From an uncultured Collinsella sp. (GTDB lineage: Bacteria; Actinomycetota; Coriobacteriia; Coriobacteriales; Coriobacteriaceae), in NCBI GenBank assembly GCA_900541665.1, contig UQKV01000008.1, forward strand, positions 1-64,000: a stretch of 64,000 nt of DNA, in the 5' to 3' direction. The position numbers and the translations under genes are program-made. Numbering within the stretch: the stretch's first letter is position 1; every line of letters starts with the position of its first letter. The notes under the pieces were generated by a model. The model saw only the letters and a program-made list of their open reading frames with translations. It was not told where the DNA came from and did not search any database. Of the stretch, positions 35,007-43,329 are shown in pieces.

Positions 35007-35033
35007 CCCTACACCAACATTCGGGACACTGCC
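35007..35033 (+). repeat. putative right terminal repeat of the IS256-type relic
   Basis: CCCTACACCAACATTCGGGA.. ends in GACACTGCC. It lies about 70 bases beyond the transposase stop, the usual place for the right inverted repeat; a close copy is at 32859-32885. Confidence 0.5.
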
Positions 35034-35104
35034 GCCCGTAGTGATCTGCAAGACTCCCAATAAGTTTGGCGACCGACGCCGCGCTTGTCGACGCAGGACT
35101 TTAC

Positions 35105-35158
35105 GCCAGGCATAAGAAAAGCCGCCGTTAAGGAACGGCGGCTTTTCTTATGCCTGGC
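35105..35158. terminator. perfect 24-bp palindromic hairpin, bidirectional terminator
   Basis: A 24-base arm beginning GCCAGGCATAAGAAAAGCC pairs without mismatch with its complement across the loop TAAGGA. The stem includes A- and T-runs on both sides, so it can terminate in both directions. It lies 14 bases past the stop of the rfbD fragment. The total arm is unusually long for a terminator. Confidence 0.75.
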
Positions 35159-35172
35159 ATATTTAAGAGCGC

Positions 35173-35505
35173 CTAGAGCATCTTGAGGTACTCCCCCAGC
35201 TCTTCCTCCCAGTCGGGCATGTGGAAGCCGGCGGACTCCAGCTTGGACAGGTCGAGCGCGGAGTGGCCCGGACGCGGGGCGATGGGACCGGCGGCGCTGG
35301 CGTAGTAGTCGGCGGTCGACACCGGCACGACCTTCCCGCCGTTGCCGTTGGCGGCATCGAAGACGGCGCGGGCGATGTCGGACCAGCTCTTCACGGCGCC
35401 CGAGCCGGTGCAGCCGTAGGTGCGGTAGGGGGCCTTCGCGTCCAGCACGTGGAAGATGGCCGCGGCCATGTCGCGCGTGAAGGTCAGGATCTCGTTCGCG
35501 CGCTT
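35173..35505 (-). pseudogene. rfbD: 3' end of dTDP-4-dehydrorhamnose reductase
   Basis: The minus-strand frame, open from about 35505, reads ANEILTFTRDMAAAIFHVL, then YGCTGSGAVKSWSDIARAVF and RPGHSALDLSKLESAGF, ending EELGEYLKML at 35173. This is the C-terminal ~110 residues of RmlD/RfbD, including the 'RP..S.Ld..k' motif. The N-terminal Rossmann domain is absent: the frame is cut by a stop exactly where the 35516-35613 repeat begins. No other rml gene is in the window, so a dTDP-rhamnose operon has been lost or moved. Confidence 0.75.
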
Positions 35506-35515
35506 CTACACCGTC

Positions 35516-35613
35516 GAGCCTCACCATGCAGCCGAGACGGACAGAAGACCGTGAGCACAGCGAAGAAGACGCAACTGGTTCAACCTTCAATCAATCCAAT
35601 AAATGAAATCAGA
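35516..35613. repeat. direct repeat, copy 2, containing a conserved 26-codon frame
   Basis: Matches 29759-29852 in the same orientation, with the equivalent 26-codon frame at 35526-35606 (MQPRR ... HSEE ... ATGS). It abuts the broken end of rfbD, marking a rearrangement point. Confidence 0.55.
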
Positions 35614-35947
35614 TGCAGCCAACTTGTCCTTATCCAATTTTCCAAAATGATTTTTCGAAGCATCGTAACCGCAAATCAGCATCATGTAGTTTGATTTAAA
35701 TACACCCAAGCCAATCGATTGCTTCTCATCAGAGAGGCCCACTATCTAAAACAGGTCATAAATTCTATTTTTATAGCTTGCTTTCTTTGGCTGAAACAAT
35801 TGTCTCACGTGCATGAACGCCATATGCATTTAAGGTCTCTGTGCTTTACGGGTCGAAGCATATTAAATGGTTGATGGGGCTAATATACCCTCTTCCTTGA
35901 CGATCAGTAAAATCCGTATGATTAGAGTCGCAGGCCGTCCCTCTCCC
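35614..35947. other. AT-rich intergenic region
   Basis: About 330 AT-rich bases between the direct repeat and the ugd remnant. No gene, RNA or clear hairpin recognised. Its composition differs from the GC-rich gene remnants on both sides, consistent with an insertion or a former promoter region. Confidence 0.3.
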
Positions 35948-36255
35948 CTAGTCCCGCTTAAACAGATCCCTCGTGTACACCTTGTCCGCCACGTCCGCGA
36001 GCTCGTCGCTCCAGCGGTTGGCGACGATCACGTCGCAGCCGGCCTTGAAGGCCCCCAGGTCGCGGGTCACCTCGGAGCCGAAGAACTCCGGCGCGTCCAG
36101 CGTGGGCTCGTAGACCACCACGGGCACGCCCTTGGCCTTCACGCGTTTCATGACGCCCTGGATGGAGCTAGCGCGGAAGTTGTCGGAGTTGGACTTCGTC
36201 GTCAGGCGGTTGACGTCCGCGACTGGCTTCGGCTTGCCGGCATGCTTGAGATTAT
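35948..36255 (-). pseudogene. ugd: 3' end of UDP-glucose/nucleotide-sugar 6-dehydrogenase
   Basis: The minus-strand frame reads VNRLTTKSNSDNFRASSIQ, GVMKRVKAKGVPVVVYEPTL, FFGSEVTRDLGAFK and ends DKVYTRDLFKRD. This is the closing ~95 residues of Ugd-family dehydrogenases, with the 'SDNFR.SsiqGimkR' substrate loop. The NAD domain and catalytic cysteine are missing. Upstream of about 36255 the sequence becomes AT-rich and ends in a stop. Its loss predicts that this locus no longer supplies UDP-glucuronate or a related sugar. Confidence 0.75.
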
Positions 36256-36303
36256 TAGAGTTAAATATAGCCTTGCTCTCAACTAGCTATTCGAGTTGTG
36301 CGG

Positions 36304-37179
36304 CTATACCGATGGATGCGATTCTTGGTAAAGCGCAACAACTTCAAGTTGATAAACAGGCTTGCCACTAATCTCCATTATCGCCACTGAATCACATTTA
36401 ATTGGTCCAGAATTTAAGGCTGCCACTGACTTTATAAGCGCCTCTTTGCTGGCGGTGTCCATAATTTTGGTAAATACAGTATTTTTCATTAATTGGGTTC
36501 CGTCTGGAAACACTCGTTTGATTTGTGCCAAACAGGTCAGATCAATATCTATAATATCCTGCCGAATAGCTTGATATAGATTTTGGTCGGTTATCGTACC
36601 AATTACGGCATAAGCTTCGTTTTCCGAAACTATCTCTTCTGCGGAAAATAACTCTTTGGTGACAGCTCCGATTTTTTTCAATGAAGCTGAATTAGCATTG
36701 TTTGATCCCTTGAGCTTAGTCCCGCCTACCTCTTGCATTTTTTGGCTGAGCTCAGTTATTTCAATCGCTTCATCAACGAGACCTTTAATGGAATTGATCT
36801 TAAGATTGACCGGAATGCAGACAAAGTCTCCAGGTTGAGACATCAAAATCTCTTTTAAGAACTTATGTTGGGACAGCTGCTCGACCACCATGCTCAACAT
36901 TGAAGTTGTGGTCTGGACCAACTTTGATTCCTTAGAACTCGAATTTCCAGAATTCTTATTAAGCTCCGCTTCGGCTGTTATCCCAAGTTTAAAAATCTTA
37001 AAACCAACTCCAGCGCCCCCTCTTTTTGAGGAAGATTTTCCTGAAGACGATTCTTCTTTAATCTCTTCGTATTCAGAAAAGCCCCTATTTAGAATTGCGT
37101 AAATATCCAACAGTCTATTTTGGTTTACATAGTATGGGAAAAATACCGAATCAGTTACAGGTAAAGGTTTCTCGTCCAT
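36304..37179 (-). CDS. DUF6414-like protein, solitary paralogue
   Basis: 291 residues. The opening FFPYYVNQNRLLDIYAIL, a Ser/Lys/Gly-rich stretch (about 41-55), then TAEAELNKNSG and TTTSMLSMVVEQLSQHKFL mirror the protein at 28798-29643 in order and spacing. The C-terminal half contains VCIPVNLKINSIKGLVDEA and a beta-rich end YQLEVVALYQES. No AAA+ gene is next to it; its neighbours are a ugd remnant and the capsule operon. It is AT-rich compared with either. Function unknown. Confidence 0.6.
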   Translation of the reverse strand: MDEKPLPVTDSVFFPYYVNQNRLLDIYAILNRGFSEYEEIKEESSSGKSSSKRGGAGVGFKIFKLGITAEAELNKNSGNSSSKESKLVQTTTSMLSMVVEQLSQHKFLKEILMSQPGDFVCIPVNLKINSIKGLVDEAIEITELSQKMQEVGGTKLKGSNNANSASLKKIGAVTKELFSAEEIVSENEAYAVIGTITDQNLYQAIRQDIIDIDLTCLAQIKRVFPDGTQLMKNTVFTKIMDTASKEALIKSVAALNSGPIKCDSVAIMEISGKPVYQLEVVALYQESHPSV

Positions 37180-37207
37180 ATTCCAAATCCCTTCCGGACG
37201 ATAATCA

Positions 37208-37249
37208 AATTGACCTCTTGTAGAACAGAAAGACTACAAGAGGTCAATT
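37208..37249. repeat. perfect 16-bp inverted repeat
   Basis: AATTGACCTCTTGTAG (37208-37223) and its exact complement (37234-37249) flank a 10-base loop. It stands between the end of the capsule operon and the start of the solitary DUF6414-like gene, so it may terminate the operon (only a modest T-rich tail) or act as an operator. Confidence 0.55.
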
Positions 37250-37325
37250 AAACAATTATATATAGCTTGTTAACACTGGAAGAAAACCAGGCAGGTTACA
37301 TATGCCGCACCAAATGTCGGCTGTT

Positions 37326-38516
37326 CTATAAGCTTTTCCTCCACACCATCTTGTCCACAACGCCGGTGTAGCTCTGGATGATCTTGACCACCTTGGTGGA
37401 CACGGTCTCGTCGGCGTAGTCAGGAACGGGCGCCTCGGGGAGCGACCCCTCCGCGTCGAGCTCGACGGCCGTATGGACAGCTTGTAGAAGGCCCCTCTCG
37501 GAGATGCCTGCAAGCGTGAAGCACGCCTTGTCCAGCGCCTCCGGGCGCTCGGTGGAGGTACGGATGCACACCGCCGGGAACGGGCGGCCGACGCTCGCGA
37601 AGAAGCTCGACTCCTCGGGCAGGGTGCCGGAGTCCGACACCACCGCGAAGGCGTTCATCTGCAAGCAGTTGTAGTCATGGAAGCCCATGGGCTCGTGCAT
37701 GCGCACGCGCGGGTCCAGCTTGAAGCCGGTTGCCTCCAGGCGCTTGCGGGAGCGCGGGTGGCAGGAGTACAGAATCGGCATGTCGTATTTCTCGGCCAGG
37801 GCGTTGATCGCGGTGAACAGACTCGTGAAGTTCGCCTCGGTGTCGATGTTCTCCTCGCGGTGGGCGGAGAGCAGCATGTAGCGCTTGGGCTCCAGGCCGA
37901 GCTCGGAGAGGACGTCGGAGGCCTCGATCTTCTCCAGGTTGGCACGCAGGACCTCCGCCATGGGCGAGCCGGTGACGTAGGTGCGCTCGGGGGCGCAGCC
38001 GGTGTCCTTGAGGTAGCGGCGCGCGTGCTCGGAGTAGGCCAGGTTGACGTCGGAGATCACGTCGACGATGCGGCGGTTGGTCTCCTCAGGCAGGCACTCG
38101 TCCTTGCAGCGGTTGCCCGCTTCCATGTGGAAGATGGGGATGTGTAAGCGCTTGGCCGCGATGGCGGACAGGCAGCTGTTGGTGTCACCTAGGATCAGCA
38201 ACGCGTCTGGCTTCACCTGGTCCATGAGCTTGTAGCTCGCGGCGATGATGTTGCCCACGGTCTCGCCCAGGTCGGCGCCCACGGCGTCCAGGTAGACGTC
38301 CGGGTCGTCCAGTGACAGGTCGCGGAAGAAGATGCCGTTGAGCGTGTAGTCGTAGTTCTGCCCGGTGTGAGCCAGCAGGCAGTCGAAATGGCGGCGGCAC
38401 TTCTTGATGACCTCGGACAGGCGGATGACCTCGGGGCGGGTGCCCACGATGATCAGCAGTTTCAGGCGACCATCGTTTTTGAATCGAACCATCTTATCTT
38501 CTACCATATTAGTCAT
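37326..38516 (-). CDS. capG: UDP-GlcNAc 2-epimerase-type enzyme, CapG/FnlC/WbjD-like
   Basis: 396 residues, non-hydrolysing UDP-GlcNAc 2-epimerase fold. VGTRPEVIRLSEVI, HTGQNYDYTLN, GDTNSCLSAIAAKRL, HMEAGNRCKDECLPEE and SDSGTLPEESSFF are all family motifs. With CapE and CapF in the same operon, it is most simply the third enzyme making UDP-L-FucNAc, by C2 epimerisation, rather than a ManNAc epimerase. The ATG overlaps the stop of the upstream glycosyltransferase (ATGA). It closes the operon. Confidence 0.85.
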   Translation of the reverse strand: MTNMVEDKMVRFKNDGRLKLLIIVGTRPEVIRLSEVIKKCRRHFDCLLAHTGQNYDYTLNGIFFRDLSLDDPDVYLDAVGADLGETVGNIIAASYKLMDQVKPDALLILGDTNSCLSAIAAKRLHIPIFHMEAGNRCKDECLPEETNRRIVDVISDVNLAYSEHARRYLKDTGCAPERTYVTGSPMAEVLRANLEKIEASDVLSELGLEPKRYMLLSAHREENIDTEANFTSLFTAINALAEKYDMPILYSCHPRSRKRLEATGFKLDPRVRMHEPMGFHDYNCLQMNAFAVVSDSGTLPEESSFFASVGRPFPAVCIRTSTERPEALDKACFTLAGISERGLLQAVHTAVELDAEGSLPEAPVPDYADETVSTKVVKIIQSYTGVVDKMVWRKSL

Positions 38517-39520
38517 TTTAAATCCTTCTTAATCGCTTGCCTGAGTGAGAGGTCCGGCGGAAAGTTAAACAGTCGATTTGCAGCCAGCTTAACAAGTGCA
38601 CCGATGTAATCCTTGATGGGGTACAGCAACTTCCGCTCGATTAGCCGCTCATATGTCTTATCGAGTTCAACAGCCTCAGGATGTCTGAGCGGAAATGGGA
38701 GTTCGTAACCTTCCATTGAACAAAACCGGTTCGTCATGTCTAGCGAGAGGTCGTTGCCGCCGTGCTCCGAGCAGTCGTCAACACCAATGTTCTCTATAAG
38801 GTTCACTGACGGGGCGACGCCATAAAACCCGCCAGCCCTGAGAGTCCATGCCATATGATAATCCCAAGAATAGTAGCGACCGGTGCGGCTCTTGTGCGCT
38901 TTTTCGTACTCCACGTTGAATAGCTGCTGAAGGTAGAGTCGCCGCACCGAATATGTGTTGCGAGCGTGCCTCTTGTCCTTTGGAGTCGTCTTGTTAAGCT
39001 CGAAGTCGTAGGAAGAGAGGAACTTGTCTCCCCACGATGCCCATCCGCAAGGCATAAGCTGTCTCGTAAAAACGTATGAAGCATTCTGCGGCGCTTTGTA
39101 TTGCGATAGATAATTAGTTCCGCAGATCCAAAGGATCTTATCATTGTCACGATATCTCGCTGGCATTTCTGCACAGAAGGGAAAGAAAGAGGCTGAAGGT
39201 AAATTGTCGTCCTCCAAGAAAATGGCAACTGGCTCCCGCTCGAAGACTCGCTTCGCGCCAAGTGCGATGTTTCCGTATACGCCCCTATTCTCATTAGCGT
39301 AGTCTTTTACAACCTCACAGTCCCAAGTAATTAGGGAATCGACACGGTGTCTCACCTTGTCGACGGCGAGGCGTTCCATCTCATCTCTTCCCTGGTCAGC
39401 GATGAGGTAGAGCTTGCTAGGGCGAATCTCAGCGAGTCTTTCAAAAATCCTTTCAAGAGTATCGAGCCTTTTGAAAATGAATATTGCGACGGGAATATTG
39501 AAAAAGTGATTATCGCTCAA
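38513..39520 (-). CDS. GT-A type glycosyltransferase
   Basis: 335 residues from a TTG at 39520, which has AAAGGAG upstream and overlaps the preceding gene by 11 bases; an open frame reaches 39607. The opening IPVAIFIFKRLDTLERIF and DQGRD, then ENRGVYGNIALGAKRVFE and FLEDDNLPSASFF (a DxD-like metal site in the DD) match GT2-like capsule transferases. MPCGWASWGDKF is the second conserved block of this class. Donor and acceptor sugars are unknown. Confidence 0.8.
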   Translation of the reverse strand: MSDNHFFNIPVAIFIFKRLDTLERIFERLAEIRPSKLYLIADQGRDEMERLAVDKVRHRVDSLITWDCEVVKDYANENRGVYGNIALGAKRVFEREPVAIFLEDDNLPSASFFPFCAEMPARYRDNDKILWICGTNYLSQYKAPQNASYVFTRQLMPCGWASWGDKFLSSYDFELNKTTPKDKRHARNTYSVRRLYLQQLFNVEYEKAHKSRTGRYYSWDYHMAWTLRAGGFYGVAPSVNLIENIGVDDCSEHGGNDLSLDMTNRFCSMEGYELPFPLRHPEAVELDKTYERLIERKLLYPIKDYIGALVKLAANRLFNFPPDLSLRQAIKKDLK

Positions 39521-40754
39521 TGTACATAGACTCCTTTCTGAATAGTTCAAGAGTACGTGCGCATTGATTCTTTGAATTCTTGTGGTTGAGGACGTAGGTT
39601 TTCGCACGAGAGGAAAGTTGGTACAACTTTTCAGAATCCATAGCGAGAGCTCGATTTAAAGCAGCCTTTAGGCCGCCGTCTGTTGCATCAATGAAAAGAC
39701 CTTTGTAGTCATTAGGCATTCCATCGAGCCAGTAGGCGACGGTCGGTACTCCCGATGCAAGGTACTCCATCATCTTCGAGGGAAAACTAAATTTCGTGTA
39801 ATCCCCCTCGTTCTTGCGTGGGTTCACGAGAAGGGTGGCACCGTTGCGTAGGCCTTTAATCTCTTGAGGTGGCAATACGCCAAGGTATCGCACCATAGGA
39901 TTTTCAGACTGCAGAGCCGCAATTTCATTTGCTGCTTCGCCGTCGCCGCAAATAACAAGGCCGATTCCTGTATCGTCAAGCTCCTTAAATGCTGAAATTA
40001 ACTCGCCTAAACCGTACCGGTATTGGAGCGTCCCCGTGTAGAGGATATACCGTTCAGGAAGATCTTGAGCGGTAGTACCAAGGTCAGAAGCAACATAATC
40101 ATCAGCAATGCCTTCGACGACAGAGCACTTGGTCAAATCAACTCCAAGATAAGGAGCCATTGCTGCAGTCAGGGGAACGTAGCAGTCCATACCCTTCATG
40201 CGTTTTGAAACGATATGGTTCTTCAGCTTGTGCAGGAATCCCGTGCCACGTCTACTCAGCTCCATATATTGAGGTAAATCTGGAACGATAAGGGCGACAA
40301 CACTATCAGGAAATTTCCTTTTCGCATGATGGAGGGCGGTCACAATGGGATAGGTGGCGGCATAGCCTACAAAGTAAAGCTGTGCACAGATGTCGCAGTC
40401 AATCCTATCAATCTCAGAACACAGCCTTGCGGCGCGTGAAAACTCCTTTAAGACAGGAAGATTGATGAAGCCAGCACCGACGTCTTCATTAGAGGTTTTG
40501 GAGTGCTGGAAAGTATATCGGTGAATATAGAGGCCGGAGTATCTCTTCGGAAAGGAGCCAATATACTCAGAGTTAATAATATGAACATTTTCAGCGCCCA
40601 GACAAGAGTCATATCCTTTGACGAACTTCCATTGGAGATTGTTTGCGGCGCTCTGAAGCCCTGATTTCGTTAACTTTCTAATTTCATCCTCACGTTCGTG
40701 TGAGAATAATCCGCCAACAAAGAAAAGTACTTCTCTATTTTTACTTTGGCCCAA
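39510..40754 (-). CDS. glycosyltransferase family 1/4 (GT-B)
   Basis: 414 residues from TTG 40754, chosen because GAGGAGG precedes it; an in-frame GTG at 40772 lacks a site. The Rossmann-like N-half is followed by LYTGTLQYRYGLGELISAF, VICGDGEAANEIA and FPSKMMEYLASGVPTVAYWL, the E-x7-E region of GT4 enzymes. It overlaps the end of Wzx. Sugar specificity unknown. It is AT-rich like Wzx and Wzy. Confidence 0.8.
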   Translation of the reverse strand: MGQSKNREVLFFVGGLFSHEREDEIRKLTKSGLQSAANNLQWKFVKGYDSCLGAENVHIINSEYIGSFPKRYSGLYIHRYTFQHSKTSNEDVGAGFINLPVLKEFSRAARLCSEIDRIDCDICAQLYFVGYAATYPIVTALHHAKRKFPDSVVALIVPDLPQYMELSRRGTGFLHKLKNHIVSKRMKGMDCYVPLTAAMAPYLGVDLTKCSVVEGIADDYVASDLGTTAQDLPERYILYTGTLQYRYGLGELISAFKELDDTGIGLVICGDGEAANEIAALQSENPMVRYLGVLPPQEIKGLRNGATLLVNPRKNEGDYTKFSFPSKMMEYLASGVPTVAYWLDGMPNDYKGLFIDATDGGLKAALNRALAMDSEKLYQLSSRAKTYVLNHKNSKNQCARTLELFRKESMYIER

Positions 40755-42072
40755 GGGGATCCTCCTCGCCACCCGAAGTAAGCCATCGATTTGAAATGTG
40801 TTGAGAAATCAGAACGGGGACGAGAACGAGACCGTTCGCAAACACAACGGAAGCCCAGCCTTGAGCAATAACAGACAACCCGGCAGAAATCGGATACTTT
40901 GCTATAGCGCCAAGGCAATAGAAAATCACTTGGGGTCTCAAACGATTGGTAGCGTTTCCCAAGCATGTTTCAGAATTAGTGAGAACAGTTGCAACGACAA
41001 GGAAGACAAGGGAAGCGGACTCAGCGAACGTAAGCGTGGGTGCCTGCCCTCTCAACCATAAAATTAGAATGGGATTAACGAACAGTCCTATTATGATTGT
41101 CCCGGCAGATGCGATGGTCGAGAGCCACAGATACTTCCTGTGCACCGAAAGAAGCCTACTTCTGTTGCCCAATGAATAGGAGCCTGCCATGTCGGACCAA
41201 ATGGGCTGAGCCATGACTCCAAAGAATACGAGGATTAGGTTAAATACCCTGTATGCCACGGAGTAAGGTACAACACTTTCGGAACCACAGAGTGAAACGA
41301 TAAATAGCTCGTTAGTCGACGATACAAAAAGCAAGGAAATCTGAATGATAAAGAACTGGATGCCAAGCGAGCCAAGCGAACTAAAGTAACTCGTCCGTAC
41401 GTCTTTCAATCTTGGAACATACTCTTTAAGATCGGTTGTGAAAAGTACGAAGGCGGCGACAACAAGTGGAGCCGATAGAGCGATCATCTCGATCACGCAC
41501 ATATACATAAGTCTCTCACCATTCATTGCCAGAATGGGTGGGAAGGCTATGGCAATAAGGATGAGGCAGTTTGAGATGAGGAGAAGAAGCGCTGGAGTAG
41601 CGTTTCGTTGAACAGCGTAGAGAAGTGAATTCACGAGTTTGAGAACAAGCTGCAACAAGGTCCCTACGATGACAATGGCCATGCATACGGCAAGAGTTGT
41701 TTCGCAAATCTCATCCGTACCGACTGAGAAGACTGAATTCCAGTTGACGAGTACAGATGCCGCTGCGCCTAAAGGAATCAATGCAAGTACAACTGTACCG
41801 AGAACGAAAATCGACGAGGAAATTACAACTCGAGCCCTCTCCTTATTGCCTTCATTAAGCGCATAGGTCAAATCATTGCGCAGCCCATTGCCGATCCCAA
41901 AATCAAAGAATGATATCCAGTTCAGCACGGAGAGTACTGTGAACCAAGCACCAAGAACGGTGTCGTTCGAAAAGAATGACATCGTAAGGGGCGTTGAAAG
42001 CAGGGACACAATGAGGGCCAGGACTTTAATTCCCGCGTTTGCCGCAACGCTAAGTTTTAGGCTGCTATGCAT
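40741..42072 (-). CDS. wzx: polysaccharide flippase, Wzx-like
   Basis: 443 residues with about 12 hydrophobic segments throughout, no globular domain. The N-terminus contains LLSTPLTMSFFSNDTVLGAW and DFGIGNGLRNDL, close to the conserved 'fG...gl.n..' of Wzx/MOP exporters. It should move lipid-linked capsule repeat units across the membrane. ATG 42072 follows GGGGG; ATG 42084 is possible. It overlaps both flanking genes by a few bases. Confidence 0.85.
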   Translation of the reverse strand: MHSSLKLSVAANAGIKVLALIVSLLSTPLTMSFFSNDTVLGAWFTVLSVLNWISFFDFGIGNGLRNDLTYALNEGNKERARVVISSSIFVLGTVVLALIPLGAAASVLVNWNSVFSVGTDEICETTLAVCMAIVIVGTLLQLVLKLVNSLLYAVQRNATPALLLLISNCLILIAIAFPPILAMNGERLMYMCVIEMIALSAPLVVAAFVLFTTDLKEYVPRLKDVRTSYFSSLGSLGIQFFIIQISLLFVSSTNELFIVSLCGSESVVPYSVAYRVFNLILVFFGVMAQPIWSDMAGSYSLGNRSRLLSVHRKYLWLSTIASAGTIIIGLFVNPILILWLRGQAPTLTFAESASLVFLVVATVLTNSETCLGNATNRLRPQVIFYCLGAIAKYPISAGLSVIAQGWASVVFANGLVLVPVLISQHISNRWLTSGGEEDPLGPK

Positions 42073-43327
42073 ACGTACCCCCATAGTGTAAATTTAAAGC
42101 CTTTTCTGAAGTCTTGCCTGTGAAGGAGAGAAAGGAAAAGAGCAGAATGTAGGTCATCACAGAAGCGGTATGCGGTTCCTTGTTGATTATGATGACGAAC
42201 AGAAGAACGAGCATAATACCTGAGGACAAGGGAAGGCGCCCAGTTCCTGTGAGCGCATATATCGTAATTCCCCACATAGCAAATCCAGAAATGCCGAAAG
42301 CAGCGAGTTGAAAGAAGCTAGTCGTCGTTAAAGAATCGATGGTAGCAGAGCTCGCAGCAACGGTTGAATAGGCTTCGAGAGCACCTCCGTAGCCCAATCC
42401 AAAAATCGGATTCGCGGAAAATAGGTCCCAACAAACGCTCGGAGACTGAAGCCGCGTTAGTTTTGTAACAGCGTCGGCATCCCCGAGCTTCCAAAAAAGG
42501 GTTGGGTTGATCTGCACCAACGCGTCTTGAATTACTGAATAATTTGCAAAGATCCATAAAACGACAATGACGATACCAACAGAAATCGCCACACGTCCAC
42601 GTCCGCCACTCTTCAGCAATCCAATAGTTAGAGCAATTGGAAGAATCAGATAACCAGCCGTAGAGCCGGTTGTAAACAGCGCAATAACGAGCAAGGCCAA
42701 CCTTCTGATTGATGCTTTTTCCTCGACCATGAATTCAATCGCAATAGCAAGAAGCAAATAGGAAGCAAAAATGCCGCTTTCCCAGAAAAACCCCATACTT
42801 TTACTGCCATCAATATATGTTTCAGCATACTGAGAAACAATGAAGATGGTTTTGTAATGAATTCCGTTAACGTTTTCAAGTACGGGGAATGGCAGATTCA
42901 ACCGCAATAAATTGGTGGCAAGATAGAGTATGAGTGACATGGCAGCACTAATGCACATAAGCTTTACAAAAATGCGGCACATGAGAATGGAACCGAATTT
43001 TCTTACACAAAGGTAAGCCAAGAAAATACAGCTTAATAGCGTTAGGGAATTGATAACATTTGAATTGTCAAAATTGGCTAAAGCGGAAAAAACAACCGGT
43101 AACACAAACACAAGAAGCCCACCAGTTAACGCAGTATTATTCTTTTCCACATCTGTGAACATGAGCAAAAGCAAGCAAGCTAGAAGTGCAAAGGGCAAGC
43201 ACAACGACGAGTAGCCCTTCAATGTCGATACAGCGCTACAGCTGTTGAGACAAACCGCAAATCCAACGATAAGCCCAATAAGCAACCAGTCGAGCCTAAT
43301 AGATAAGAAGCGTCTGACGAAGTTCAT
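42065..43327 (-). CDS. wzy: O-antigen/capsule polymerase, Wzy-like
   Basis: 420 residues with ten or more hydrophobic segments and a periplasmic loop near residues 270-300 (NPIFGLGYGGALEAY, the region typical of the Wzy/O-antigen ligase fold). Wzy proteins have little sequence conservation; the call rests on topology, size and position next to Wzx. It lies 3 bases from CapF. Confidence 0.8.
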   Translation of the reverse strand: MNFVRRFLSIRLDWLLIGLIVGFAVCLNSCSAVSTLKGYSSLCLPFALLACLLLLMFTDVEKNNTALTGGLLVFVLPVVFSALANFDNSNVINSLTLLSCIFLAYLCVRKFGSILMCRIFVKLMCISAAMSLILYLATNLLRLNLPFPVLENVNGIHYKTIFIVSQYAETYIDGSKSMGFFWESGIFASYLLLAIAIEFMVEEKASIRRLALLVIALFTTGSTAGYLILPIALTIGLLKSGGRGRVAISVGIVIVVLWIFANYSVIQDALVQINPTLFWKLGDADAVTKLTRLQSPSVCWDLFSANPIFGLGYGGALEAYSTVAASSATIDSLTTTSFFQLAAFGISGFAMWGITIYALTGTGRLPLSSGIMLVLLFVIIINKEPHTASVMTYILLFSFLSFTGKTSEKALNLHYGGTYA

Positions 43328-43329
43328 AA

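Noticed and set aside
34617..35060. 147-codon minus-strand frame
   Set aside because: Opposes the IS256 transposase remnant, which is recognisable on the plus strand.
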